From positions 1 to 20,412 of the forward strand of contig JBDREF010000371.1 of the NCBI GenBank assembly GCA_043820045.1: a DNA stretch of 20,412 bases. The letters run 5' to 3'. The position numbers were made by a program, and so were the translations under genes. The notes beneath the pieces were generated by a model. That model saw only the letters and a program-made list of their open reading frames with translations, had not been told where the DNA came from and made no database searches. Each line of letters starts with the position of its first letter. The first letter of the stretch is position 1. Of this stretch, positions 1-6,493 are shown in pieces. The stretch is from JBDREF01 sp043820045 (GTDB lineage: Bacteria; Planctomycetota; Phycisphaerae; Sedimentisphaerales; Anaerobacaceae).

Positions 1-429
1 GCCGTTGAGCATAGAGTAGTATGCGTAGTTGCCGTTTGTTACGTACAGCCCGCCGACAACCTGTGGCGTGTCTAAGGTAATCGTGGGCGGCAGGCCCCAA
101 CCAACATAACATACGGCGTAATTAGCCGAACCGCCCTGACCCGCGCCGGTGATGGCGTTGTACTGAGCCTCCCATCCTTGCGTCGCGGTGTCGGTGATAT
201 TGGAATAAGCAAAACCGTCCCAGGAACCCCAGGTTGAATCGTAGTTGTTGTTGAACTGTGCCCCCCCGCTGACAAAACCGCCGGAGCCGTCCGAGCCGTT
301 CCAATAGGATTCGCCCGGCAGGCTCAAATCTTCAAAATCGGCTATCTGAGCATTTGCAGAGGCGGCAATCGCCCCCAAAACAATCAAAAAAAGCGAATAT
401 CTGAATTTCATAAATCTCTTCGAACTCAT
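1..429 (-). CDS. Secreted DUF4465-domain protein, C-terminus beyond the window
   Basis: The visible 143 residues begin with a signal peptide (basic MSSKRFMKFR, hydrophobic YSLFLIVLGAIAASA, cleavage near ANA-Q). The mature start IADFEDLSLPGESYWNGSDG, followed by SGGAQFNNNYDSTWGSWDGFAYSN and NYAVCYVG, matches the DUF4465 pattern as I remember it. The ATG at 429 has a good SD (GGAGGTG, 8 bases upstream); an in-frame ATG at 411 lacks one. The gene lies downstream of a cobalamin riboswitch and its terminator, so it should be expressed when cobalamin is scarce. DUF4465-type proteins are, to my recollection, linked to B12-binding surface proteins (BtuH-like) in Bacteroidetes. A role in capturing cobamides outside the cell is inferred from family and riboswitch together. 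In planctomycetes such proteins often end in a PEP-CTERM signal, which cannot be checked because the gene runs off the left edge. Confidence 0.85.
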   Translation of the reverse strand, partial: MSSKRFMKFRYSLFLIVLGAIAASANAQIADFEDLSLPGESYWNGSDGSGGFVSGGAQFNNNYDSTWGSWDGFAYSNITDTATQGWEAQYNAITGAGQGGSANYAVCYVGWGLPPTITLDTPQVVGGLYVTNGNYAYYSMLNG

Positions 430-493
430 CTGTTTCTCACCTCCAGTCTAAACTGACGTTTGTCTTTCAAAACTTCGTTGCCGTTCGTCGGTC

Positions 494-556
494 TCACCTC
501 AGTGAGCACGCTGATAAGACTGGATCGTAAACAAGATAATCACGCCGTTCAGTCAT
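494..556 (-). CDS. Possible 20-residue leader peptide between riboswitch terminator and DUF4465 gene
   Basis: A short frame, MTERRDYLVYDPVLSACSLR, starts at an ATG preceded by a near-perfect SD (AAGGAGGT, about 7 bases upstream), stronger than most in the window. It ends 64 bases before the DUF4465 start. It sits after the riboswitch terminator, so it would be translated only when the terminator is read through. It may be a regulatory leader ORF, a small protein, or a chance frame. I do not recognise the peptide. The strong ribosome site is the only positive evidence. Confidence 0.35.
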   Translation of the reverse strand: MTERRDYLVYDPVLSACSLR

Positions 557-608
557 TTTCGTTACCTCCTTCCGTTTTGTCCGGCCCTTATCGCGAGGGC
601 AAGCCAAT

Positions 609-646
609 AAAAAAACCGCCGTTCCCACGAGAGAAACGGCGGTTTT
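609..646 (-). terminator. Intrinsic terminator, expression platform of the cobalamin riboswitch
   Basis: A 12-bp perfect stem (AAAACCGCCGTT pairing with AACGGCGGTTTT) with an 11-base loop is followed on the minus strand by seven T residues. It lies about 90 bases after the aptamer and 180 bases before the DUF4465 start codon. This suits transcriptional control: ligand-bound aptamer, terminator formed, gene off. An anti-terminator pairing was not worked out. Confidence 0.8.
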
Positions 647-734
647 AAATCGCTTAAGCACAAACCTCTGCCGCGGCTTTACGTATATCAGCCGCACAGA
701 CGCACGTGCGTTCCGGCTCGCGAGAACACAACAA

Positions 735-952
735 TTGCAGAACCGACTACAGGCAGGTTTTCTGGCTTGCGTCCTACCTCGTGGCTCCTTCCCATCCTGC
801 ACTGATTCGCCAGTGCCCGATAGTGGATAAAATGCCACTCGGATTTCCGATTTTTCAATCGGAGCGAACGCTCACAGCGGCGCGACCGCCGCGGATTTTA
901 ACCGCGTTCCCGTTTGAGTATCCATGAGCAAAAAGCCCACGGACCTGCAATC
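735..952 (-). promoter_or_regulatory. Cobalamin (adenosylcobalamin-type) riboswitch aptamer
   Basis: Read on the minus strand, the 3' B12 box GCCAGAAAACCTGCCTG (751-767) is clear. The central core (872-911), of the form GGGAA..GCGGTTAAAATCCGC followed by CGGTCGCGCCGCTGTGA, matches the conserved cobalamin-riboswitch core. The outer P1 helix can form between TTGCAG (945-950) and CTGCAA (735-740). The intervening segments form plausible side hairpins, for example CGATTGAAAAATCG and CACTGGCGAATCAGTG. It should bind a cobalamin and, through the downstream terminator, switch off the secreted DUF4465 gene when the vitamin is plentiful. Confidence 0.92.
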
Positions 953-983
953 AGATTAACCACTTTTTCAAAGAACGACCGTA

Positions 984-1012
984 CTGATACACAATTACCG
1001 TCCACAAGTCAA
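984..1012 (-). promoter_or_regulatory. Candidate sigma70-type promoter for the riboswitch transcript
   Basis: On the minus strand TTGACT (1007-1012) and TATCAG (984-989) are separated by exactly 17 bases. They match the -35 and -10 consensus in 5/6 and 4/6 positions. Transcription would start near 977, about 25 bases before the aptamer's P1 helix. Confidence 0.5.
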
Positions 1013-1132
1013 GCAAGAAAACAGTTTTTTCTTACTTCCTGCGAATAATCCACAGGTGCATTCGTACCGCACACCTTTAATTCCGCCACTTTTTCTCGCG
1101 CAACAGACCCCGTCTAAAGATGGAAAAAAAGA

Positions 1133-2557
1133 TCAAGCCGGAACTGCTTGACGAGATTTAAATACATGACCGTCTTCGGTTTCGTCTCTTGTTGCGGCTA
1201 TATCTGCTCGGTAATCAACGTAACGGTAGTCCCTTGGAAAATAACAGAAAGACTTCAAGTCAAAATAGTCCTCATCAGACATGAACATCTTGCAGATGTC
1301 CGATGAGTATTCTTCCGCAACATCATAACTTATCTCATCACTAAGATTTAACCTGAACACTCCATCGGGATCACCCATCTCAGGGTATGCGAGTGAGGTT
1401 CCCAGACTCCTGAACTCGGACACCGCCCGTTCTACTTTATCCTGGGTTTCAAAAAGAATTAAGGATCCAGAGGATACACCCTTTATCAGTGTTTCTCTGC
1501 GCCTGAGCCATGAAATCGTCTCATTGATTGTCTCGTGGGTTTCTCCTGGATAGAGCATAACATTTAGTTTTGTCAGTATGCCTGATTCTGAAGCTGTCTT
1601 TAACAGCATGTCTGCCTTTTCCAGATATGAATCTGGGTCACTTGTTTTTTTCATTCTTTTGAGTTGCGACCGGCTTGCTGATTCTAGCCCGATATCAATA
1701 ACTCTCAAACCACTTCGGGCCAACAACTTTAATGTGTTAGGGCTGATTGTATCAACACGTATCTCACACCTCCAAAGACAGTCCAACTCATTCCTCGCGT
1801 ATTCTCTGTGTAGACTCGAAGCCCAGTTCTGAGTCGGGCAAAAATTGGATGCTTGGAAATATGTGTAAAATGGCTCATGATTGTATAAACTCCGAAGATA
1901 CTTTAGATTCTCTACAACCAGATCGGGCTCCTGGAGAGACGTCAGTCCAATGCGACCTTCCACGCAAAAACTACAACCTCTTCCACACCCCCGCGAAATT
2001 TCTATGCTTGGATGGAATCTGTATGCCTCATCCAGCAACTCGTATCTCAAGAATGATGTCGGCATTTTTGAATTTGCGAACAAATACTTATTGCCTTTGT
2101 TCGTGGTTTGAAACTTATAATTGTGCTTGGTGACCAAATCTACTATATAATCATCGGATGTACCACATATCACAAGGTCTGTCTCAGGTATTTTGGAATA
2201 AATCCAGTCAACTCTATTGTTTACTACCCATCGTCCGCCAACAAATATACACTGATCGGGATATAATGCTTTAAGCAATCTACTAAATTTACTTGCCCAA
2301 GGGACAGCAAAGAAAGTAGGTACAGATAGAAGTACAGGGTATTCACTTCCGTGATAACCCAAAGAAGTTAGTCTTGATACTATCTCTTCCGGTGAGTAAA
2401 AAAGCCCTTGAACAACTATGGCATCAAAACCCGACTCATATAATACAGAAGCCAGTCTAAGTATGCCATAGTTAACATAGCAATGTTTCTTTGAAAAAAC
2501 ATTTGCTGTCTTTTTGGGTGACAGCATCCCTGCTGCTACAAGAAATATTTTGGACAT
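1133..2557 (-). CDS. Radical SAM protein with B12-binding-like N-terminal domain
   Basis: This 474-residue protein carries the radical SAM cluster motif at C191-x3-C195-x2-C198 (SRGCGRGCSFCVEGRIG). Beyond it lies a TIM-barrel-like core with typical elements (ENLKYL, CEIRVDTIS, GLRVIDIGLESAS, KLNVMLYPGET). Residues 1-145 look like the Rossmann-type cobalamin-binding domain found before many radical SAM domains (ILRLASVLYESGFDAIVV, CIFVGGRWV, DLVICGTSDDYI). The base-off DxHxxG signature is absent, so cobalamin may bind without a histidine ligand or not at all. The closest recognised class is B12-binding radical SAM enzymes (BchE or methyltransferase-like); the substrate is unknown. It lies 48 bp downstream of the HD triphosphohydrolase on the same strand, so the two are probably co-transcribed. 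Base composition is AT-rich compared with the rest of the window. The start codon follows a modest SD (AGAAGGGA). Confidence 0.88.
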   Translation of the reverse strand: MSKIFLVAAGMLSPKKTANVFSKKHCYVNYGILRLASVLYESGFDAIVVQGLFYSPEEIVSRLTSLGYHGSEYPVLLSVPTFFAVPWASKFSRLLKALYPDQCIFVGGRWVVNNRVDWIYSKIPETDLVICGTSDDYIVDLVTKHNYKFQTTNKGNKYLFANSKMPTSFLRYELLDEAYRFHPSIEISRGCGRGCSFCVEGRIGLTSLQEPDLVVENLKYLRSLYNHEPFYTYFQASNFCPTQNWASSLHREYARNELDCLWRCEIRVDTISPNTLKLLARSGLRVIDIGLESASRSQLKRMKKTSDPDSYLEKADMLLKTASESGILTKLNVMLYPGETHETINETISWLRRRETLIKGVSSGSLILFETQDKVERAVSEFRSLGTSLAYPEMGDPDGVFRLNLSDEISYDVAEEYSSDICKMFMSDEDYFDLKSFCYFPRDYRYVDYRADIAATRDETEDGHVFKSRQAVPA

Positions 2558-2605
2558 GATCCCTTCTTCGCTTCCTTGCCGTAAACATGTATGGGAGATA
2601 GACCA

Positions 2606-4105
2606 TTATGTAGCATATTCATCAAGCTTCTGGTTCACATATGCATCTGTCATCCCAGCGATATAGTTTCTTATGGTTATTACTTTCATGACAGCTTCTC
2701 TATCATTATCATCAGTTACGCCAAAATTACAAGAACGATAATTCTCCTTTGTAATTCTTTTGTAATCGTCAGGAACCAACTCATACCCCTCTTCACTGTG
2801 GTATATCTTAAATAGCCTGTGGATTTTTTTTCTGGCGTTGTAAGCATGTTTAAGGATGATCCGTTGCTTGAATAAGTTCTCTATCATGGTCTTTTTGTAG
2901 AAATTGTCATCTTTATCTTCTCTCCACGCTTTTCTCAAGTCTTCAGATACGTCAACTAGCCTTTGTTTGCATTCGAAAACATCCTTTACAGTCTTGATGG
3001 GCTTATCTACTATACGCTTAGTTGTTGCTTCAATACAATCCTCAATCATTACCGTCATGGTTTTATTTCTCCAAAAAAGAAACTGCCTTACATCGTCATC
3101 TGGATGGTTTTTGTGAATTGTATCAGATCTTTTATATAGGTTCTTTATGCCCTCGTCCCCATAAAGTTTTTTGAATTTTTCGCTCAAGGCTTTATCTAGA
3201 TGTGAACACCGTACATTTTTCAGAATATCGCATTCCAGTGGTTCCATAACTTCTCTGATAAACTTGTGATTTGTCTCAGAGCTGCCTTTATTAGCCCCCA
3301 ACTTCTTGGCCATCGCTATAAGCTTTTCTCGCATTTTTCTAAGTTTTCTTATATCAAATCTAAATATCTTGGCCCTAATAGCATCTTCCAGATCATCAAA
3401 CAAATATGTCAATTTATCTGCAAACCATACGCATTGTGCTTCCAGAGAGCCGTAGTTACATTTGTACTCCTCATATTCCTTACATTTCACAATCTCAGAC
3501 AATACGGAAAAAGGTCTCTCTTCCAGTTGTTTTTTGGTTCTGGTCGACTCGTCAGTATGGTAAATATGTTTGAGTATCCCGTCTCTGATATCAAAGGTAA
3601 GGCCTAGACCGGAGTATACCCCATTGAGGGTTTCTATCCGGGACACAACTTCTATGGCATGGGCGCAATGGTCAAAACCTTTAAGCGGGACAGGTTGTTT
3701 TACTCGTGAAGGAAATTTGTATTCCTTAAAGATTTTATTCAGTGCCTCTTCACCGGCATGTCCGAACGGCGCGTGGCCAATGTCATGGCCCAGTGCAATA
3801 GCATCTGTAGCCACTTCGTTGAGCTTGAGCTTTCTTGCGATTGAACAGGCTATACCTGCTACTTCTATAGAATGTGTCAATCTTCTTCTGAAATGATCGT
3901 CATCGTCATGCGCAAACACCTGAGTCTTATTTTGCATTCGCCGGAAAGCGGTTGACCATATGATTCTGTCTCGGTCACGGTGATAGGCCCTTCTGAATTC
4001 ATCTTTTCGTTCCTCTTTTTCATGTTCCCGAAAATTATCCCCAAGTTCTTTTTTTCTCTCTACCGGATTCAAAGCATATGCCGCGAGTTCGTTGTCGTTG
4101 CCCAT
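2606..4105 (-). CDS. HD-domain dGTPase-like triphosphohydrolase
   Basis: A 499-residue protein with the dGTPase signature RDRDRIIWSTAFRRMQNKTQVF near residues 43-64. HD metal ligands are H78 (LTHSIEV), H107-D108 (LGHDIGHAPFGHAGE) and D230 (VWFADKLTYLFDDLEDAI). Length is close to that of E. coli dGTPase (Dgt, about 505 residues). Such enzymes cleave dGTP or other dNTPs to nucleoside and triphosphate; some deplete dNTPs during phage infection. The frame stays open up to 4204, but only the ATG at 4105 has an SD (AAAGGAG, 6-7 bases before MGNDNEL), so I use it. The C-terminal half (residues 250-499) is lysine-rich and less familiar. It is the first gene of a two-gene unit with the radical SAM gene, in AT-rich DNA, which suggests acquisition by transfer. 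Which nucleotide it attacks cannot be read from sequence. Confidence 0.9.
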   Translation of the reverse strand: MGNDNELAAYALNPVERKKELGDNFREHEKEERKDEFRRAYHRDRDRIIWSTAFRRMQNKTQVFAHDDDDHFRRRLTHSIEVAGIACSIARKLKLNEVATDAIALGHDIGHAPFGHAGEEALNKIFKEYKFPSRVKQPVPLKGFDHCAHAIEVVSRIETLNGVYSGLGLTFDIRDGILKHIYHTDESTRTKKQLEERPFSVLSEIVKCKEYEEYKCNYGSLEAQCVWFADKLTYLFDDLEDAIRAKIFRFDIRKLRKMREKLIAMAKKLGANKGSSETNHKFIREVMEPLECDILKNVRCSHLDKALSEKFKKLYGDEGIKNLYKRSDTIHKNHPDDDVRQFLFWRNKTMTVMIEDCIEATTKRIVDKPIKTVKDVFECKQRLVDVSEDLRKAWREDKDDNFYKKTMIENLFKQRIILKHAYNARKKIHRLFKIYHSEEGYELVPDDYKRITKENYRSCNFGVTDDNDREAVMKVITIRNYIAGMTDAYVNQKLDEYAT

Positions 4106-4272
4106 TGCGATCTCCTTTGTAAAACTTTGTCGAACTGATTTGCCGAATAGTCTGCGCTTATCTACAATATTCCAATCAAGTACACCCCGTTTCAAAAAAC
4201 GCATAGCTTTGAATCACTGGAATCAAAGGCATCCGGTTCCAATCCTACAAGAATCTCAAATCCTGGCTTATT

Positions 4273-4288
4273 GGGGCATATTCGCCCC
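4273..4288. other. Small GC hairpin upstream of the dGTPase gene
   Basis: GGGGC (4273-4277) and GCCCC (4284-4288) flank a 6-base loop. On the plus strand it is followed by a pyrimidine-rich CTTCTATTTCTT, like a weak terminator, but no plus-strand gene precedes it. On the minus strand it would lie in or near the leader of the dGTPase/radical SAM unit. Its role is unknown. Confidence 0.35.
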
Positions 4289-4339
4289 TTCTATTTCTTA
4301 AAGCGATTGTCAGGGGGTAAATGTAGATGGCTATTTTCG

Positions 4340-4405
4340 AAAAATCTCAAAAAATTGCGGAAAAATGTAAAAAAGTGTGAAAAAGGGCGAAAAAGGCCAC
4401 AAAAA
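4340..4405. other. Seven phased A-tracts, probable intrinsically bent DNA
   Basis: Runs of five or six A start at 4340, 4349, 4361, 4369, 4380, 4390 and 4401. Their centres are 8.5 to 11.5 bases apart, averaging about 10, the helical repeat. Phased A-tracts bend DNA in one direction. The segment lies about 235-300 bases upstream of the dGTPase start codon, where it could act as an upstream promoter element or nucleoid-protein site. Part of it may be a dispersed repeat. Confidence 0.6.
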
Positions 4406-4562
4406 CAGGATACAGAAGACTGGAGACAGTGGCGCAAGCCATCCCTTACGGGAGAGACAGAACGGCGGGAATCAGGGAATCGGATGATCAGGGGGCAGCG
4501 CCGCAAGGCGTCCTGGGGAGATATCTGGAGATCAGGGTATCAGGAAAGTACACTGACGGCTC

Positions 4563-4655
4563 AAGAATCAGTGTTAATCTGTGTTAATCAGTGTCTAAAC
4601 CAACCCCAAAAATACTACTTTCAGACACGGATTTGCACTGATTTGCACAGGTTTT
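4563..4655. repeat. Long imperfect inverted repeat built from GTGTTAATC/GATTTGCAC units
   Basis: The left arm (4563-4600) contains GTGTTAATC repeated with spacers and ends in GTGTCTAAACC. The right arm (4622-4655) reads CAGACACGGATTTGCACTG and continues GATTTGCACAGGTTT. The right arm resembles the reverse complement of the left with scattered mismatches, around a centre of about 20 bases. It could fold into a stem of about 30 bp. Confidence 0.5.
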
Positions 4656-4675
4656 TCAGCCAATTAGCATACTGG

Positions 4676-4695
4676 ATTCCTGCTTTCGCAGGAAT
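4676..4695. repeat. Hairpin element ATTCCTGC-TTTC-GCAGGAAT
   Basis: A perfect 8-bp stem with a TTTC loop, followed by GACAAG. The same unit occurs as a dispersed palindrome in many bacterial genomes. A degenerate relative, CTGGATTCCGCATCGAGTGC followed by AGAATGACAG, lies at 5205-5234. It marks repeat-rich intergenic DNA. Confidence 0.65.
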
Positions 4696-4978
4696 GACAA
4701 GTATCAAGCATCAAGAATCTGCGTAAATCAGCGTTAATGCGCGGTTAATTTACTTGACGATGAACATTCTTTTTTGTATAATATGCAGTTAACAAATTGA
4801 GTAGAACATAGAATGCGGGAATCGGGGGATCGGGCAATCAGGAGGCAGGAGAAAACGGCAGACAGAGAATATTCGATCCCTCGACGCTGCTCGGGACAAG
4901 CATCGAATGCAAAAGTGTTTATTCGTGTGAATTCCCGTTCGGCTTCGCTCAAGGGCAGGCTATGGTTAATTTTAAAAA

Positions 4979-5346
4979 ACAAAGCCAAAACACCGGCCGT
5001 TGGCCGGAAATCCGAAGCACTAAGCTCTAAATCCTAAACAAGCAGACGCCCTTTGCAGAGCATGGTTGAAAGAACAAAGCCAATTTGAAGGAACCCAAGC
5101 GAACGTAAGTCACTTATTAACAACGTATTACGGAAATACATCCGCCTTGCGGCTCCGGGGAAACAAAGCCAATCAAAGCCAAACGTCTCCCTTTGGTCGG
5201 ATTTCTGGATTCCGCATCGAGTGCAGAATGACAGGAGGCGATGGGGCAGAAGAATGCGAAACAAAGCCAATCTTCTAAAGTTCATTGCCGTTTATTCGTG
5301 TTAATTCGTGTTAATTTGTGGTTAATTTGAAAGAACAAAGCCAATT
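4979..5346 (+). repeat. Five spaced copies of an AACAAAGCCAA motif
   Basis: Copies begin at 4979, 5073, 5162, 5260 and 5333, all in the same orientation, with start-to-start distances of 94, 89, 98 and 73 bases. Most extend to AACAAAGCCAAT. The sequences between copies differ, so this is neither a simple tandem repeat nor a CRISPR array. The last copy ends just before the promoter region of the Tat-secreted isomerase gene. Confidence 0.6.
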
Positions 5347-5468
5347 TGCGGGCAGTTCCAATGCTTGAATATCCGGGGCAGAACCGATACTATACTGTGA
5401 ACATGGCTCGGTTCCGAAGTGTCGGGACGGCCGATTCGTACGGGAAATCTCGGGTTGGAGAAGCTATC

Positions 5469-6455
5469 ATGACTGAATCCAGAGAAAGGCAATACGAGGG
5501 GATATCGAGACGTGCGTTCTGCCGGTCGGCGATTGCGGCTGCGGCGGGCCTGCACTTTACCGGGGCCTTCGCTACGGCGTCGCAGACGGCAGGCAAAGTC
5601 AAATTCTACAAGAACCTTGGCAACGGCCACATCGGCGTGAAGGCCAACCAGCAGCAGGCGCTGGAATACGCCGTGAAGTACGGGTTCGAGGGGATAACCC
5701 CAAACCCGGGCGAATTCGAGAACAGGTCCGCCGCCCAGATTGGCGAGTGGGTAGCGGCCATGAAGGAAAAAGGAGTTCGATACGGCTCCGGCGGTTTGCC
5801 TGTCGAGTTTCGCAGAGACGAAGAGAGATTCAAGAACGATATGGCCCAGTTGCCCAAGAAGGCGGCCGTCCTAAAGCAAATGGGCGTTAATCGCATGGCG
5901 ACCTGGATTACGCCGGGGAGCAGGGAGCTGACCTATCTGCAGAACTTCGAGCTGCATAAAACACGCTTCCGCGAGGCGGCGAAGGTGCTCGGCGATTACG
6001 ACATCCGGCTGGGCCTGGAATTCGTAGGGCCCAGAACCTCGCGCGCGAGAAACCGTTTTCCCTTCGCCTGCACGCAGATCGATATGATGGAGCTGGTCAA
6101 CGCAATCGGCCTGCCGAACGTGGGGCTTCTGTTGGATAGCTGGCACTGGTACACCTCGCACGGGACGGTCGAAGAGATGCTCCAATTGACGAACAGGGAC
6201 ATCGTTCATGTGCACGTCAACGACGCTCCGTCGGGCGTGGCGGTCGATGAGCAGGTGGATAACCGCCGTGCCCTGCCGGTGACCACCGGAGTCATTGATA
6301 TGAAGGGATTCGCCAACACGCTGGTGAAAATCGGCTACGACGGACCGGTGGAGTGCGAGCCGTTCGACCAGGAGCTGCGCAAGATGGATGCTGATGCCGC
6401 GCTGAAAAAGACAATCGAATCGCTTAACCGCATGTGGGCACTGATCGAGCTTTGA
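5469..6455 (+). CDS. Tat-exported sugar isomerase/epimerase (TIM barrel, AP endonuclease 2 family)
   Basis: A 328-residue protein with a twin-arginine signal (SRRAFCRSAIAAAAGLHF, residues 13-30) followed by a xylose-isomerase-like TIM barrel. Expected metal and acid/base residues are visible: E184 (GLEFVGP), D223 and H226 (LLLDSWHWY), H247/H249 (VHVHVND) and E295/E297 (VECEPF). These fit the tagatose-3-epimerase/inosose-isomerase group, which isomerises or epimerises keto-sugars. Planctomycetes carry many exported members near glycoside-degrading genes. The longest frame begins at 5346, but the ATG at 5469 has GGAGA 8 bases upstream and starts the Tat signal directly, so I use it. It is convergent with a second isomerase gene 38 bp away. 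The substrate is unknown. Confidence 0.88.
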   Translation: MTESRERQYEGISRRAFCRSAIAAAAGLHFTGAFATASQTAGKVKFYKNLGNGHIGVKANQQQALEYAVKYGFEGITPNPGEFENRSAAQIGEWVAAMKEKGVRYGSGGLPVEFRRDEERFKNDMAQLPKKAAVLKQMGVNRMATWITPGSRELTYLQNFELHKTRFREAAKVLGDYDIRLGLEFVGPRTSRARNRFPFACTQIDMMELVNAIGLPNVGLLLDSWHWYTSHGTVEEMLQLTNRDIVHVHVNDAPSGVAVDEQVDNRRALPVTTGVIDMKGFANTLVKIGYDGPVECEPFDQELRKMDADAALKKTIESLNRMWALIEL

Positions 6456-6493
6456 GAATCGCGAGTGCGGCGCTGCAGGCAAAGAATGCGCGA

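Larger units (their letters stand above)
4440..5346. repeat. Gene-free region of short dispersed repeats
   Basis: I see no credible gene between the dGTPase start and 5468; open frames here translate to repeat-derived peptides. The DNA holds degenerate (A/G)ATCAGGG-like units (4468-4496 and 4816-4852), hairpins (for example CGCC-GCAA-GGCG around 4500), and GTGTTAATC-type repeats (4569-4598, 4717-4748, 5295-5330). It also holds a CTTCGCTCAAGG-type element (4941-4954) and an AACAAAGCCAA motif series. Such mixed short repeats are typical of intergenic DNA in large-genome planctomycetes and related uncultured bacteria. Confidence 0.7.

Noticed and set aside
494..838. 114-codon minus-strand frame across the riboswitch
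   Set aside because: It runs through the structured aptamer and the terminator stem, so it is not a gene; only its last 20 codons have a proper ribosome site and are reported separately.
4225..4250. GGTTCCAATCC resembling a tRNA T-arm
   Set aside because: The matching acceptor, D and anticodon arms cannot be built around it on either strand.
4271..4726. 151-codon open frame after the dGTPase leader
   Set aside because: It is made of repeat DNA: the lysine-rich part comes from the A-tracts and the end reads WIPAFAGMT, a well-known translation of a dispersed hairpin repeat.
5066..5278. 70-codon open frame in the repeat region
   Set aside because: The translation (NKANQSQ and similar) derives from the AACAAAGCCAAT repeats; no ribosome site or family match.
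4979..5346. CRISPR array
   Set aside because: The repeated motif is only about 12 bases, spacers are 60-85 bases and uneven, and no cas gene is present.
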